A program made the translations under genes and the position numbers. 64,000 bases of DNA from Bacillus sp. THAF10 (GTDB lineage: Bacteria; Bacillota; Bacilli; Bacillales; Bacillaceae_I). How positions within the stretch are numbered: the first letter of the stretch is position 1; every line of letters starts with the position of its first letter. The notes beneath the pieces were generated by a model. The model was not told where the DNA came from and did no database searches. It saw only the letters and a program-made list of their open reading frames with translations. Shown here one piece after another: positions 15,729 through 24,123 of the stretch. The stretch is taken from positions 4,023,835 through 4,087,834 of the forward strand of contig NZ_CP045403.1 of the NCBI RefSeq assembly GCF_009363695.1, written 5' to 3'.

Positions 15729-16952
15729 CTAGCGAATCATTTTTCTTGCAACATAAAATCTTCTGCCTAACCAAGCTAATGCAACTACACCGACTCCTCC
15801 AGCTGCCGCCTTCTGATTTGACTCTACTTCTTCTTTATATTCTTTAAAACCTAATTCATAATAATGGTAAAAAATTACTTCTCCTTTTTCAAATTCAGCT
15901 GGAATATCTTTTGCGTTTCCTTCTCTCCCTAATGCGTATGCCATTTTCTGAATTTCAATAACTTCTTTATTTGATTCAAAGCCTTTTCTATACCATCCAA
16001 TAAATTTATCATTAGATATTGAAGGCTTTTCATAATCTATCATTTTAAAAGACGCTTCATAACCTTGATTGATATAATCTTCTTGTAACTCAGCTTGGGC
16101 TTTTTCATACCCTTCTTTGTACGCCTTAATGTACATGTCTTCGAGGTCATCAGGAAGTGAGTACACATCATTTTTTCCATCTTTATATCCTAAATTAATA
16201 AGATCATTTTTCTTTGCTTCCACCCGTTCATTGAGAGCTTTAGAGAAACCTGATTCATATGACTCTTTTAGAATTTGATTAAAAATATATACTTTTGGAA
16301 TTTTTATTTCGTCCTGTTTTTGCCCCAAAGAATAGCCTTCTTCATATGCCTTTGTTTTATCAGCTTCTAACGCTTTTTTACCATCTTCATATCCCTTGTT
16401 ATATCCTGCTTCATAGCCTTGTTTATAGGCATCAGAACCAGAAGTTGCTGTACTATTTTTTGGAAGACTTTGTATTCCATCCAGATAACCTTGTTCATAT
16501 CCTGATGCTTCACCTGTTTCATTATCTTGTTGATCCTGTTTATATTGAGCTTGTTCAGGGCTATTATTTACCTTTGTTTTATCATAACCAGTCGGTGGTT
16601 CACAGGGAATCCCATCGTCAACAACTCCATTACCAAATCCATCTAAATTCTCTGGATCATATGTAGCTGAGTAACCTTTTGCATTCCAGTATTCAACAAC
16701 TTCATCATATGTTGCAAAATCAGAACAATTTTTATCTCGTCGAGTAACAGGAGCCGGAGCAGTACCACCACCGCTTGATGAGCCTCCGCCACCATTATGA
16801 TAATGATAGCCAGTACATAAACCTTTAGCAATAGACTTTTCACTACAATTGTGACCACCGCTGGAATCCGTTCTTCCTGAGTGTGCGTCTACAACTGTTG
16901 CAATGAATAAAATAGAAAAAAAGAAACACAAAGCGGTTATATTTTTATTCAA
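15729..16952 (-). CDS. Secreted YHYH/excalibur-domain protein with GY repeats and C-terminal membrane anchor
   Basis: A 407-residue exported protein. Residues 1-23 are a signal peptide. Next comes a YHYH-type cysteine region (HSGRTDSSGGHNCS, then LCTGYHYHNGG), a Gly/Ser linker, and an excalibur-like calcium motif (ENLDGFGNGVVDDGIPCE). Residues about 150-370 hold many YxxGYxxG units (for example GYEQGYLDG, GYEAGYNKGYEDG). A C-terminal hydrophobic stretch (AAAGGVGVVALAWLG) followed by basic residues looks like a membrane anchor. Probably a cell-surface, calcium-binding protein; the function is not known. Two tiny genes follow on the same strand. Confidence 0.8.
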   Translation of the reverse strand: MNKNITALCFFFSILFIATVVDAHSGRTDSSGGHNCSEKSIAKGLCTGYHYHNGGGGSSSGGGTAPAPVTRRDKNCSDFATYDEVVEYWNAKGYSATYDPENLDGFGNGVVDDGIPCEPPTGYDKTKVNNSPEQAQYKQDQQDNETGEASGYEQGYLDGIQSLPKNSTATSGSDAYKQGYEAGYNKGYEDGKKALEADKTKAYEEGYSLGQKQDEIKIPKVYIFNQILKESYESGFSKALNERVEAKKNDLINLGYKDGKNDVYSLPDDLEDMYIKAYKEGYEKAQAELQEDYINQGYEASFKMIDYEKPSISNDKFIGWYRKGFESNKEVIEIQKMAYALGREGNAKDIPAEFEKGEVIFYHYYELGFKEYKEEVESNQKAAAGGVGVVALAWLGRRFYVARKMIR

Positions 16953-17445
16953 ACCTAATCACTTCTCCCCAAAATACAGCTAATAATATCAAAGACTCAT
17001 ATAGTTTATCGCTGCTAATTAATTGTAAATATTTCATTTCTAATATTAATTTTACTTATATTCCACTTAATTACAATATTAAGTTTCGAACTTTTAATTT
17101 GTATTTTTTTCCACATCTCTTTCCAATAAATGATAAAATAAAATGAATAACTCTTCCTAGAGGTAAGAGTATTTTGATTATTTTCTCTAATAAGAATGCT
17201 AACAATAGATGAAAAATTATTCGAATGCATAATGTGTAGAAGGATAAAGATGGTGATGTACTTGTATAGTCACTGTGTAGGAGAAGCAGTTGTCGAATCT
17301 AGAGGGCGGGGACATAATTTTTTAGTATTTTATAAAATGGGAAAAACGAGGTTGCCAGTATGAGTGCAATTATTTTAAATTGGGCACGAGAAGTTCCATC
17401 AATCTGCAACTTATAATATTGAGACCAGTTTAATTAACTATTTCA
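16953..17445. other. AT-rich spacer with gene remnants
   Basis: The first 300 bases are AT-rich and contain only a low-complexity frame at 17015-17230 that I do not believe. From about 17360 a short start (MSAIILNWAREVPS) breaks off after 18 codons, and from 17394 another frame (GHEKFHQSATYNIE, continuing as SLINYFIADNRYELQNVSQ) runs without a start into the MazG gene in a different reading frame. This is a fragment of an unknown gene. Confidence 0.4.
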
Positions 17446-17802
17446 TTGCAGATAACCGTTATGAATTGCAAAATGTTAGTCAAACTAGCTCTAGGGGCAC
17501 ACATGATTATTATGAAAAGAAGTATTATAATAGTGAACTATTTCCGGAAATTTGGGAGAAGCTCCGAGAACCCAAAAGACCTTGCTATCTCAATTTCTAT
17601 CGAAGCTGCTGAATTGCTAGAAGACTTTCAATGGATTAGTAGCGAAGAAGCACTTAATGCAAATAAAGAAAACCTCCGTGAAGATATCGCGGATGTTTTA
17701 ATCTATTCTTTAATGTTGTGTTCAGATCTTGGGTTGGATGTTAGGGAGATTGTGGAAGAAAAGATTTTGAAGAATGGGAGGAAGTACCCTGTTGAAAAAT
17801 AG
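17446..17802 (+). CDS. MazG-like nucleotide pyrophosphohydrolase with replaced N-terminus (possibly a pseudogene)
   Basis: From about 17545 the frame matches the MazG-like family: NPKDLAISISIEAAELLEDF, then EEALNANKENLREDIADVL, giving the ExxE/ExxD metal-binding pattern of NTP pyrophosphohydrolases, and ending NGRKYPVEK as in full-length members. The usual first 15-25 residues are missing. Upstream codons (MNCKMLVKLALGAHMI and so on) look random and are the antisense-frame part of another gene fragment whose end (SELFPEIWEKLREP) overlaps in a different frame. A deletion or recombination junction therefore lies near 17550. Active enzyme would need a working start such as 17461 or 17503, neither with a good ribosome site. 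Confidence 0.55.
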   Translation: MQITVMNCKMLVKLALGAHMIIMKRSIIIVNYFRKFGRSSENPKDLAISISIEAAELLEDFQWISSEEALNANKENLREDIADVLIYSLMLCSDLGLDVREIVEEKILKNGRKYPVEK

Positions 17803-18163
17803 ATTCTTCGTAATTTGCAAGGACTAAAATTTCTATAAAATTGTTGGCGTGGCTGTGACGTTGTTTTTTAAAAAAAATTCAATAATGTCTATATGTATAA
17901 ACTAATTTTTCTAGAGTTAAAGATTGAATGTAAATATCTAGTACTATAATTTTCTTGATTTTCTCCCGCGTTCATACTTCAAAGTTTAGAATCCTTTCTG
18001 AGACAGGGTTTAAACCATTTTGTTTATTCTTCGAAAAATACATCTAAAGTTACTATCATATTCAATGAATCTCTCTCTTTGGTAAAATATTTAATAAATT
18101 GAAACAATCAATTTTCTAAACCGTATCATCTATTAAACTAAATGTAGATAGGAGTGAAACAAT
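17803..18163. other. Intergenic, nothing recognised
   Basis: AT-rich, with no frame, hairpin terminator or repeat I can support. It should contain the promoter of the membrane protein gene that starts at 18164. Confidence 0.4.
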
Positions 18164-18652
18164 TTGGTTAACAACAACGCAAATATTAATAAAAAAGATG
18201 ACGTTCCTTTTGGAATCGGTTTATCATTCTCTTTTATTTTTCTAGCTATATTCATATATATGTATCCAGAGTATTTAGGTGGTAGTACAGTAACAATAAT
18301 ATTTAGTTCAATATGCATCTTAATTGGTGTAATGGGGCTTGGTATAGAACTAAACAAGCTTAATGAAAGGAAAAATTCGGGATTTGATAACCTTGGAATA
18401 GGACTTGGTTTACTATTTTTATGGGCGATTTTACACTATTTCTTCCCTTATTTATTGGTAAATTGGTTAATATTAATTATTCTTTTCTTTGCAATAATTG
18501 GAATTATGAGTGGCCTAGCTAACTTAATATCCAACATAATGACAGCAAAAACTAAAAAGAAACTACTTGTTGAAATTCCTATTATAATAACTCAATTAGG
18601 TGCAACTATAATTGCAATTTATAAAATTTTGGTTGAATTAAAACTAATTTAG
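18164..18652 (+). CDS. Hypothetical membrane protein
   Basis: A 162-residue protein with about five hydrophobic segments: near residues 13-32, 38-58, 70-90, 93-115 and 133-153. The start is TTG with AGGAG upstream. No domain is recognised. It lies 370 bases upstream of the TIR-like gene on the same strand. Membrane partners occur beside many defence effectors, but nothing visible links the two. Confidence 0.6.
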   Translation: MVNNNANINKKDDVPFGIGLSFSFIFLAIFIYMYPEYLGGSTVTIIFSSICILIGVMGLGIELNKLNERKNSGFDNLGIGLGLLFLWAILHYFFPYLLVNWLILIILFFAIIGIMSGLANLISNIMTAKTKKKLLVEIPIIITQLGATIIAIYKILVELKLI

Positions 18653-19020
18653 TAACCTTAATTAATTATTAAAAGAACTTATAATCAATCTCAAATTGCT
18701 TTCCAAACATAAATTTATACAAAAGAGGTGCTGACTAGACAATAGTGTCTGAGAAACAGGTGTTTAACCCTATATTTTAAAGATTAAACAGGTCGAACTA
18801 CCTTTTCCTTAAACCTTCAAAACGCTTTTGACTAGAGGATAGAAGGGATGTTTTATTTTCTTGCTGGTTAGGATGGTTACTATTTTAAAAATCATACCTA
18901 TTAGGTTTCGAGCTACTTTTGTAATCTAATTTCACCAAAATGTTGAAAGATTATTATTACTTAAAATCCTTTACTATAGAAAGTCATAGCTTTTATAAAC
19001 CGTATATCTGGAGGGTTAAT
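18653..19020. other. Intergenic with a degenerate palindrome
   Basis: A degenerate inverted element (AGGTGCTGACTAGACA ... GTGTCTGAGAAACAGGTG, about 18726-18762) resembles the dispersed GGTGTCTGA palindromes of Bacillus. A second weak pair, GTTTAACCC with GATTAAAC, follows. Nothing else is seen before the ribosome site of the TIR-like gene. Confidence 0.4.
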
Positions 19021-19818
19021 ATGAATCAAAAAAACAGTATTAAGCTTATAGATGAATTAATTCTAAGAACCGAACAGCTTTCTTTTAATGAGGGTAGTGT
19101 TTTAGACAGTATAAGAAAAGAAGGAGAAATGGTAGCAAAAAATATTTTTGGATCTAACTCTGAATATATTAAATCGATACAATCAGCAGATTTTTACTCT
19201 TGGGTTTATCCAATTGAAAAACATAAAGAAATACAGTATTGGAACGATGGACAAAGAAGTTTATTAAACACATTTAATACTATGAAAAGAGAAATGGAGT
19301 TATTTAATTTCTCAGAAGATACTTCCATAGAACCACAAGAGAGCCCTTACAGCGAGAATTTAAACAAGGTGTTTTTAGTACACGGTCATGATTTAGGTAT
19401 GCAACAAGCTGTAGCTCGTTCTATTGAAAAATTAAATTTGGAAGCAATAATATTGAGTGAAAAAAATGATGATGGTCTTACAGTAATTGAAAAGTTTGAA
19501 AAATACGCATCAGTATGTAATTTTGCAGTGGTACTTTTGTCGCCAGATGATATAGGTTCTCTAAGAACACAAGAAACCTCAATAAAATTCAGAGCAAGAC
19601 AAAATGTAATTCTAGAATTGGGCTATTTCATCGGTAAACTAGGTAGACAAAATGTTATAGCAATGGTTAAAGATGATGCTTCAGGTAAAATGGAAATCCC
19701 AACAGACTTGGCTGGTCTAATCTACGTTCAATTTGATTCCTCTGATGGCTGGAAGCTAAAGCTTGTTAAAAGGCTTAGAGCAAGTGGATACAAAGTAAGT
19801 GCAGATGAACTAGTATAA
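19021..19818 (+). CDS. TIR-like predicted nucleotide-binding protein
   Basis: A 265-residue cytosolic protein. Residues about 117-262 are the TIR-like nucleotide-binding domain (the family described as predicted nucleotide-binding protein containing TIR-like domain): KVFLVHGHD, LTVIEKFEKYA, VVLLSPDD, RARQNVILELGYFIGKLGR and IPTDLAGLIYVQFD are all present. The N-terminal 115 residues are of no family I recognise. Related domains in bacterial immunity degrade NAD+ after sensing a nucleotide signal or phage. The start at 19021 has GGAGGGTTAAT; an in-frame upstream start near 18940 lacks one. It stands alone in an accessory region, just inside the 19.98-kb attachment site. Defence function is inference. 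Confidence 0.8.
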   Translation: MNQKNSIKLIDELILRTEQLSFNEGSVLDSIRKEGEMVAKNIFGSNSEYIKSIQSADFYSWVYPIEKHKEIQYWNDGQRSLLNTFNTMKREMELFNFSEDTSIEPQESPYSENLNKVFLVHGHDLGMQQAVARSIEKLNLEAIILSEKNDDGLTVIEKFEKYASVCNFAVVLLSPDDIGSLRTQETSIKFRARQNVILELGYFIGKLGRQNVIAMVKDDASGKMEIPTDLAGLIYVQFDSSDGWKLKLVKRLRASGYKVSADELV

Positions 19819-19921
19819 TATATTTTAAATAAAAGATTTAAAGTATAACTTTCTGTTTAAAATATATTAATAACTATACGGTTCATTGTGGTGTTTCTAA
19901 TTCATCTCATCTTGTAAATTC

Positions 19922-19962
19922 AAAAAAGGTCAACTAATTCGTTTAGCCAGACCTTTTGTTTT
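19922..19962 (+). terminator. Probable terminator of the TIR-like gene
   Basis: AAAAGGTC (19924-19931) pairs with GACCTTTT (19950-19957), followed by GTTTT, about 105 bases after the stop codon. Confidence 0.5.
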
Positions 19963-19977
19963 AATATTAAAGCTTAT

Positions 19978-19998
19978 CTACTTATGATACGGTTCACC
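19978..19998 (-). other. SCC-like attachment site (internal copy of rlmH 3' end)
   Basis: Minus strand: GGTGAACCGTATCATAAG then TAG, encoding Gly-Glu-Pro-Tyr-His-Lys-stop, exactly the last six residues of the rlmH product in this window, although no rlmH gene is here. It matches the real rlmH end (25741-25761) at 18 of 21 positions and the site at 12694-12714 at 18 of 21. Same orientation as rlmH. It divides the accessory region into segments of about 7.3 and 5.8 kb. Confidence 0.8.
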
Positions 19999-20014
19999 GT
20001 GGTTATTTAAGAGG

Positions 20015-20053
20015 CAAAAAAATGAGCATTGAGTATTGTTTTACTCAATGCTC
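20015..20053 (-). terminator. Hairpin next to the internal attachment site
   Basis: GAGCATTGAGTA (20024-20035) pairs perfectly with TACTCAATGCTC (20042-20053), followed on the minus strand by seven T. It ends the transcript of the minus-strand gene at 20466-21767. The hairpin plus the 20 bases between it and the attachment site recur in similar form at 21840-21909. Confidence 0.7.
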
Positions 20054-20465
20054 CCTATTACTCCACAATAGTAATGTGTGGAGTAATGACGGTAGACAGT
20101 ATTATTAAAGATATAGTGACGCTTCTTATACTTAAAGGTAGTCAAATTAATTTTTTTCCTTATACTAATAATAAAGGATTCCAAATTCTTGTTAATATAG
20201 TTAAAGGATATTCTAACTAAAATATGTTTTCCTTCTAATAATCATGTTCTTAATCACCATGAGTTAACCTTTGATGAAAATGAAAATCAAATATATATCT
20301 AATTCTCAGATTGAATAAGTATATGTCAGCCTTTTTTATAGTTAATCCATTAAAATATAATTGAACTATTGAAACCTATATGTAATGTATAAAAACTAAT
20401 AAATTTACCTATAAATTCATCATGTTCTAATAGATTTAGGGGTTAGTGAGATTTTGAAAAAATTA

Positions 20466-21767
20466 TTAAAGCAGTTGTAGTTCCGTTGGTATCGGAAACA
20501 TTTCCATAGCTAAATCCGTTCCTTCCCACTGAACAATTCTTCTTACACCTGCTATATTAGAACCTCCCATTGGAGTGCCTAAAGGAACAATGATACTTTC
20601 AATATAATCAGTTTCTATATACATATCTTGCTCAAGTTTTTGATCGATTATTTGAATTGGAGGTGTAGTTGTAGAAACTGTACCTAATGGCTGAGCCATA
20701 TGTAAAGTATCAGAAAGTGGCCAGACAACAACACTAGAAGGATTAATGACAAACTGAAAAGAAGTATTAATTAAAACCTCTTGATGATTTTTCTTTTTTA
20801 TATTATTTACTACATGCGTTTGTAAAAATAATATTGCCGATGTGTTTCTAAAAATACCCTTAGCGAATTCACTTTCGATATACGCCTTTGCTGATTCAAT
20901 CGAAAGATACTGGGGTATCCGAATAACAGTGAGATTGACCTTATCCTTGACAGTAAGTTCCTTGAAACCCTTATTTGCTTTGTTTACAGTTGATTTAATG
21001 CGATCTAATTCATATTTTTTGTCAATTTTAGATGCTGCAGTGAATGAATAACTTGGCATATTAATCGAGAAACCTTTTGCATATGAAGGTATAGGATTCT
21101 TACCAGAAAGAAATGTATTTTCACCATAAATAAAATACTCAGGCACAATTATAGAAGATCTTAAACATTTCTTAATGTATTCCTTTGAAGGAAGCTCAGA
21201 ATGAATTTTATTAATTTCTGCAACAAAAAAGGACCCATTTAATCTTAAACTTTGCGTTGCTTTTACAAAATTGTTTTTTAATTTACTTACTTCCTGTAGA
21301 AAAATTTTGTGCTTTTGAGAAGATTGAACTACTTTACACGAAACTTGGATTTGTGTTCCTTTTGGAGTTATCACGTCAAGATCATACCCTACTGCCGATG
21401 GCGGTAATAAGTTTACCTTATTGCCCCCTTCTATAAACAGATTGCTTACTAGAAGTTCAAATAAGTATCCCAAATAATTTGCCGATTGTTTCCCCAAAAA
21501 TTCTTTCTTTTTACCCTCAAAAGCATCTCGTTTAGTTCCTTGATCACGCAGTTTTAGTATGGTATTACCAATCAAATACAATTCAGTATCAGAAGCCCAT
21601 CCAGAACTTTGCCATATCTTTTGTATAGGGTGCTGGATTCTCTTTTGATTTAACCAATTTTTAGACAGCCACCATTGACACGCTCCATAAGCTTTGATTA
21701 GCTCTCTTTTTGGGATACTACTCTGTAGAGTAATCCCCCTTTTTTCAGTCAACTTTATAAATTGCAT
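20466..21767 (-). CDS. Uncharacterised protein with PD-(D/E)XK-like nuclease signature
   Basis: A 433-residue cytosolic protein I cannot place in a named family. Residues about 95-160 read YLGYLFELLVSNLFIEGG, then VGYDLDVITPKGTQIQVSCK: a Glu on a helix, Asp in a strand, then QxSCK, the layout of restriction-like nucleases with Gln in place of the usual Glu. The C-terminal half is beta-rich and unassigned. The start at 21767 has CTGGAGTG; an in-frame start 14 codons earlier has none. It is followed by a terminator and lies beside the XRE/ImmA/PIN operon in the same orientation, 350 bases away. A DNA-acting defence role is possible but unproven. Confidence 0.62.
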   Translation of the reverse strand: MQFIKLTEKRGITLQSSIPKRELIKAYGACQWWLSKNWLNQKRIQHPIQKIWQSSGWASDTELYLIGNTILKLRDQGTKRDAFEGKKKEFLGKQSANYLGYLFELLVSNLFIEGGNKVNLLPPSAVGYDLDVITPKGTQIQVSCKVVQSSQKHKIFLQEVSKLKNNFVKATQSLRLNGSFFVAEINKIHSELPSKEYIKKCLRSSIIVPEYFIYGENTFLSGKNPIPSYAKGFSINMPSYSFTAASKIDKKYELDRIKSTVNKANKGFKELTVKDKVNLTVIRIPQYLSIESAKAYIESEFAKGIFRNTSAILFLQTHVVNNIKKKNHQEVLINTSFQFVINPSSVVVWPLSDTLHMAQPLGTVSTTTPPIQIIDQKLEQDMYIETDYIESIIVPLGTPMGGSNIAGVRRIVQWEGTDLAMEMFPIPTELQLL

Positions 21768-21837
21768 TTGTTTCACTCCAGTTTCTTGGATGAATAAGTT
21801 TACACACAATATAATTATATGTTTTTAACCATAGCAC

Positions 21838-21866
21838 CCCTTCGTAATACACCACACGTAGTTAAA
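21838..21866 (-). repeat. Degenerate relative of the attachment-site block
   Basis: On the minus strand GCCTTTTATTTAACTACG is followed by GTGTGGTGTATTACGAAG. At the 19.98-kb site the same place reads GCCTCTTAAATAACCACG then GTGAACCGTATCATAAG. The left flank is well conserved, the core weakly. It may be an eroded third attachment site or only a shared terminator tail. Confidence 0.4.
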
Positions 21867-21873
21867 TAAAAGG

Positions 21874-21909
21874 CAAAAAATAGACGAGAGTAGTAATACT
21901 CTCATCTAT
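21874..21909 (-). terminator. Terminator of the XRE/ImmA/PIN operon
   Basis: A 13-bp stem with one mismatch (21880-21892 with 21897-21909), with TTTTTT on the minus strand, 62 bases after the PIN gene stop. Confidence 0.7.
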
Positions 21910-21971
21910 TCTCATAAACTTTTTAATTAATAATCTATTGATCTTTGATTCTATCAATTACGTGTTATCTT

Positions 21972-22622
21972 CTATTTAATATGCTCAACTAGTCTTTGTT
22001 TTAATGATGCTAATTTATCACTTAATTTTTCTTTGTCATCGTTGGCATGACATACCCTAAAGAATTTTATCACATCAGAAGGTTTTGCTATTCTTCCTTG
22101 AACACAATATGTACAAAAATCTTCAACGGTATCTTGTTCTATAAATATATCGCGTTCTATGTCCGTAGAATATACCAGAATTTTTTCATCTTCAATAACT
22201 TCACGAATCTCATAATCGTTACTGTTTATGATGTTTGCTGAGATTAATTGTGCCAAAGCTAACGAATGTATTTCACCTAAATTACTACTTGTTTTTGGTA
22301 TTCTTTTTTGTGCTTCTTTTTTCGTCTTTAAATTTTCAAATCCTTCGCTAGCATTATTGACATATTTCCAATACAATGTTTTTTGATTATTTGGTAAGCA
22401 AGTTTGATCATTGTGATCAAACAAATTCCACCCTCTTTTTTTTATTTCTGCAATAATTGCTTTTTGTTCTGTCTCAATCCTAAATTCATTAACTACTTCA
22501 ATATGAACGAAAATTTCCTCATAAACTTCATCTATCCAATCATAAACATTGCATTTTCTAAAATCTAATGCATTCATTAGTATATTTGTATCGACAATCA
22601 CTTTTCCAGCTCTTATAGTCAC
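21972..22622 (-). CDS. PIN-like ribonuclease domain protein
   Basis: A 216-residue protein with PIN-domain marks: VIVDTNILMNALD at residues 8-20 with Asp11, VVNEF in the second acidic site, NLGEIHSLALAQ as the third, and a later STDIERD. PIN proteins cut RNA with Mg2+ and are common toxins. At 216 residues it is longer than VapC toxins, closer to the longer PIN proteins found beside ImmA/IrrE peptidases. The GTG start overlaps the peptidase stop by four bases, with GAGGT upstream. Last gene of a three-gene operon; toxin function is inferred. Confidence 0.75.
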   Translation of the reverse strand: MTIRAGKVIVDTNILMNALDFRKCNVYDWIDEVYEEIFVHIEVVNEFRIETEQKAIIAEIKKRGWNLFDHNDQTCLPNNQKTLYWKYVNNASEGFENLKTKKEAQKRIPKTSSNLGEIHSLALAQLISANIINSNDYEIREVIEDEKILVYSTDIERDIFIEQDTVEDFCTYCVQGRIAKPSDVIKFFRVCHANDDKEKLSDKLASLKQRLVEHIK

Positions 22623-23449
22623 TTATCTTTACCTCTAGCCTCAAATAACATATCAAGAGAAAAGTCATCATCATCCTCATCTTCTAAATCCTCAAGAATT
22701 TGTTTTGCGATAGCTGAACGTTTTTCCGCATATTCTTTTGATTTTTCTGGAGATACATCGGCTAATTTTTTAGAGGCTTCAAGATAATTTAGCTCTCCAT
22801 TTTCCAGTTCTTGAGCAATTCGTTCTTCGTAATCAGTAAACCTATTGATAGGCAAATGTCTGTCTAAAGGACTTTCTACAATATTTAGCTCAGCACGCAT
22901 ATTAATCCAATCTTCCTCTGAATACTCTGCAAGGCTTTTATTAGTCGTCAAATTTAGCTCCACTAGTCTCTTGGCTACTGCTACATACGGAGCGGATGAG
23001 ATATCTGCTATACGAATCACCATTTTTTTTTCATCAATATCATTTTTACTAGTTTGACTATAGGATCTTACTAGGGAACGAACCAACGACTCTGGAAGCA
23101 TTAAAGCTGCTGCAAATCTTTCTGCAGACCTTTCATGATCTATATCATCTTTTACCATTTCATGTATATCTAATACATGCCACAATTCATGAGAAGCAGT
23201 AAAATACCTTAACCTTAATGATTTTTTTGTATTTAATAGTACATACTTTCTATTCCCTCTATCTATAGTAATGGTAGCCCCATAAAATTCGGGATCTTCA
23301 ATAACTTTGTAAACGACTGAAGCTAACTCTTCAATTTTTGTTTCTATACTTGAGCCTATAAATATTTCTGCACCAAAATGTTCACTAAGCACTTGAAGGG
23401 CAAATGCCTCACCTACCCGGTCTGCATTACTTACTGGTTGATACCCCAT
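22619..23449 (-). CDS. ImmA/IrrE-family metallopeptidase
   Basis: A 276-residue zinc peptidase. The HExxH motif is in ASHELWHVLDIHE (about residues 83-95), with the downstream acidic region ERSAERFAAALMLPESL typical of the ImmA/IrrE family. These enzymes cleave a partner repressor, usually encoded next door, to switch on a response: ImmA cuts ImmR in ICEBs1, IrrE cuts DdrO. Here the upstream XRE protein is the likely substrate and the PIN protein the likely controlled effector. The gene starts five bases after the XRE gene stop and overlaps the PIN gene by four. Confidence 0.85.
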   Translation of the reverse strand: MGYQPVSNADRVGEAFALQVLSEHFGAEIFIGSSIETKIEELASVVYKVIEDPEFYGATITIDRGNRKYVLLNTKKSLRLRYFTASHELWHVLDIHEMVKDDIDHERSAERFAAALMLPESLVRSLVRSYSQTSKNDIDEKKMVIRIADISSAPYVAVAKRLVELNLTTNKSLAEYSEEDWINMRAELNIVESPLDRHLPINRFTDYEERIAQELENGELNYLEASKKLADVSPEKSKEYAEKRSAIAKQILEDLEDEDDDDFSLDMLFEARGKDK

Positions 23450-23454
23450 TTTTA

Positions 23455-23811
23455 TTAACCCTTTATCCCTTTTTTAAAAATTTCGTTTGCATAGTATATT
23501 TCATCATCTTTTAAACAGGAAAAAATAACATTATTTAATGCACTTTCTCCCTCTCTGGTGGAAATTTTCCCTCTTAGTTGAACTGAGTACCCTCTTTTCT
23601 TCTTCTCTTCATTTAATAATTCTTCAACCGAAATACCGAGTACATCTGAAACCTGCAAAATTCGTTCAGAAGTAAATGTCCTTGCTCCGCTAAGCAAATG
23701 CTGTACTAATGACTTACTAACCTTCAACTCATTTGCTAACCAACTATAAGATTTATCATTTTCTTTTAACCAATTCCTTAAATAATCAGCTACTACTGAA
23801 CTAATATTCAT
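23455..23811 (-). CDS. XRE-family helix-turn-helix regulator
   Basis: A 118-residue protein. Residues about 5-70 form a Cro/CI-type helix-turn-helix: YSWLANELKVSKSLVQHLLSGARTFTSERI, then LQVSDVLGISVEELL. The start at 23811 has AGAGGTG at good spacing; an in-frame start 19 codons earlier has none. First gene of the operon with the ImmA/IrrE peptidase and PIN protein. It probably represses its own promoter and is inactivated by the peptidase. Confidence 0.82.
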   Translation of the reverse strand: MNISSVVADYLRNWLKENDKSYSWLANELKVSKSLVQHLLSGARTFTSERILQVSDVLGISVEELLNEEKKKRGYSVQLRGKISTREGESALNNVIFSCLKDDEIYYANEIFKKGIKG

Positions 23812-24123
23812 CTTTTTCACCTCTAATTTATAGAACATGTTTTTTAGATATAAAAACACTCCATTCACTTACAGTATACAATATTTAAATTAAATTGTGT
23901 ATACGAATACATGCTTAATTAGAAATTTTTTATCGGATAAATTTATATTTATATTTATTATTCCGTTTATCTAAGTTTTCCACATATAAACATAAAAATA
24001 CCTAATAATATTTGTATTTGGCAATTAAAAAATGGATACATGAGGACAGTGATACTATGTCAAGAAAATGGACTAATTAAATTGAGATTTTCAACAATTC
24101 CTCTACCGTGCTTCACTTGGTGG

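Noticed and set aside
17015..17230. 71-residue minus-strand frame
   Set aside because: AT-rich, low-complexity Ile/Lys/Asn composition without a ribosome site.
18940..19020. 27-codon N-terminal extension of the TIR-like protein
   Set aside because: No ribosome site at 18940, while GGAGGGTTAAT precedes the ATG at 19021.
19874..19893. A further attachment site (GAACCGTATAGTT on the minus strand)
   Set aside because: Only about ten bases match the core, and the Tyr-His-Lys-stop part is absent.
20029..20220. 63-residue plus-strand frame
   Set aside because: It covers the hairpin beside the attachment site and has no coding character.
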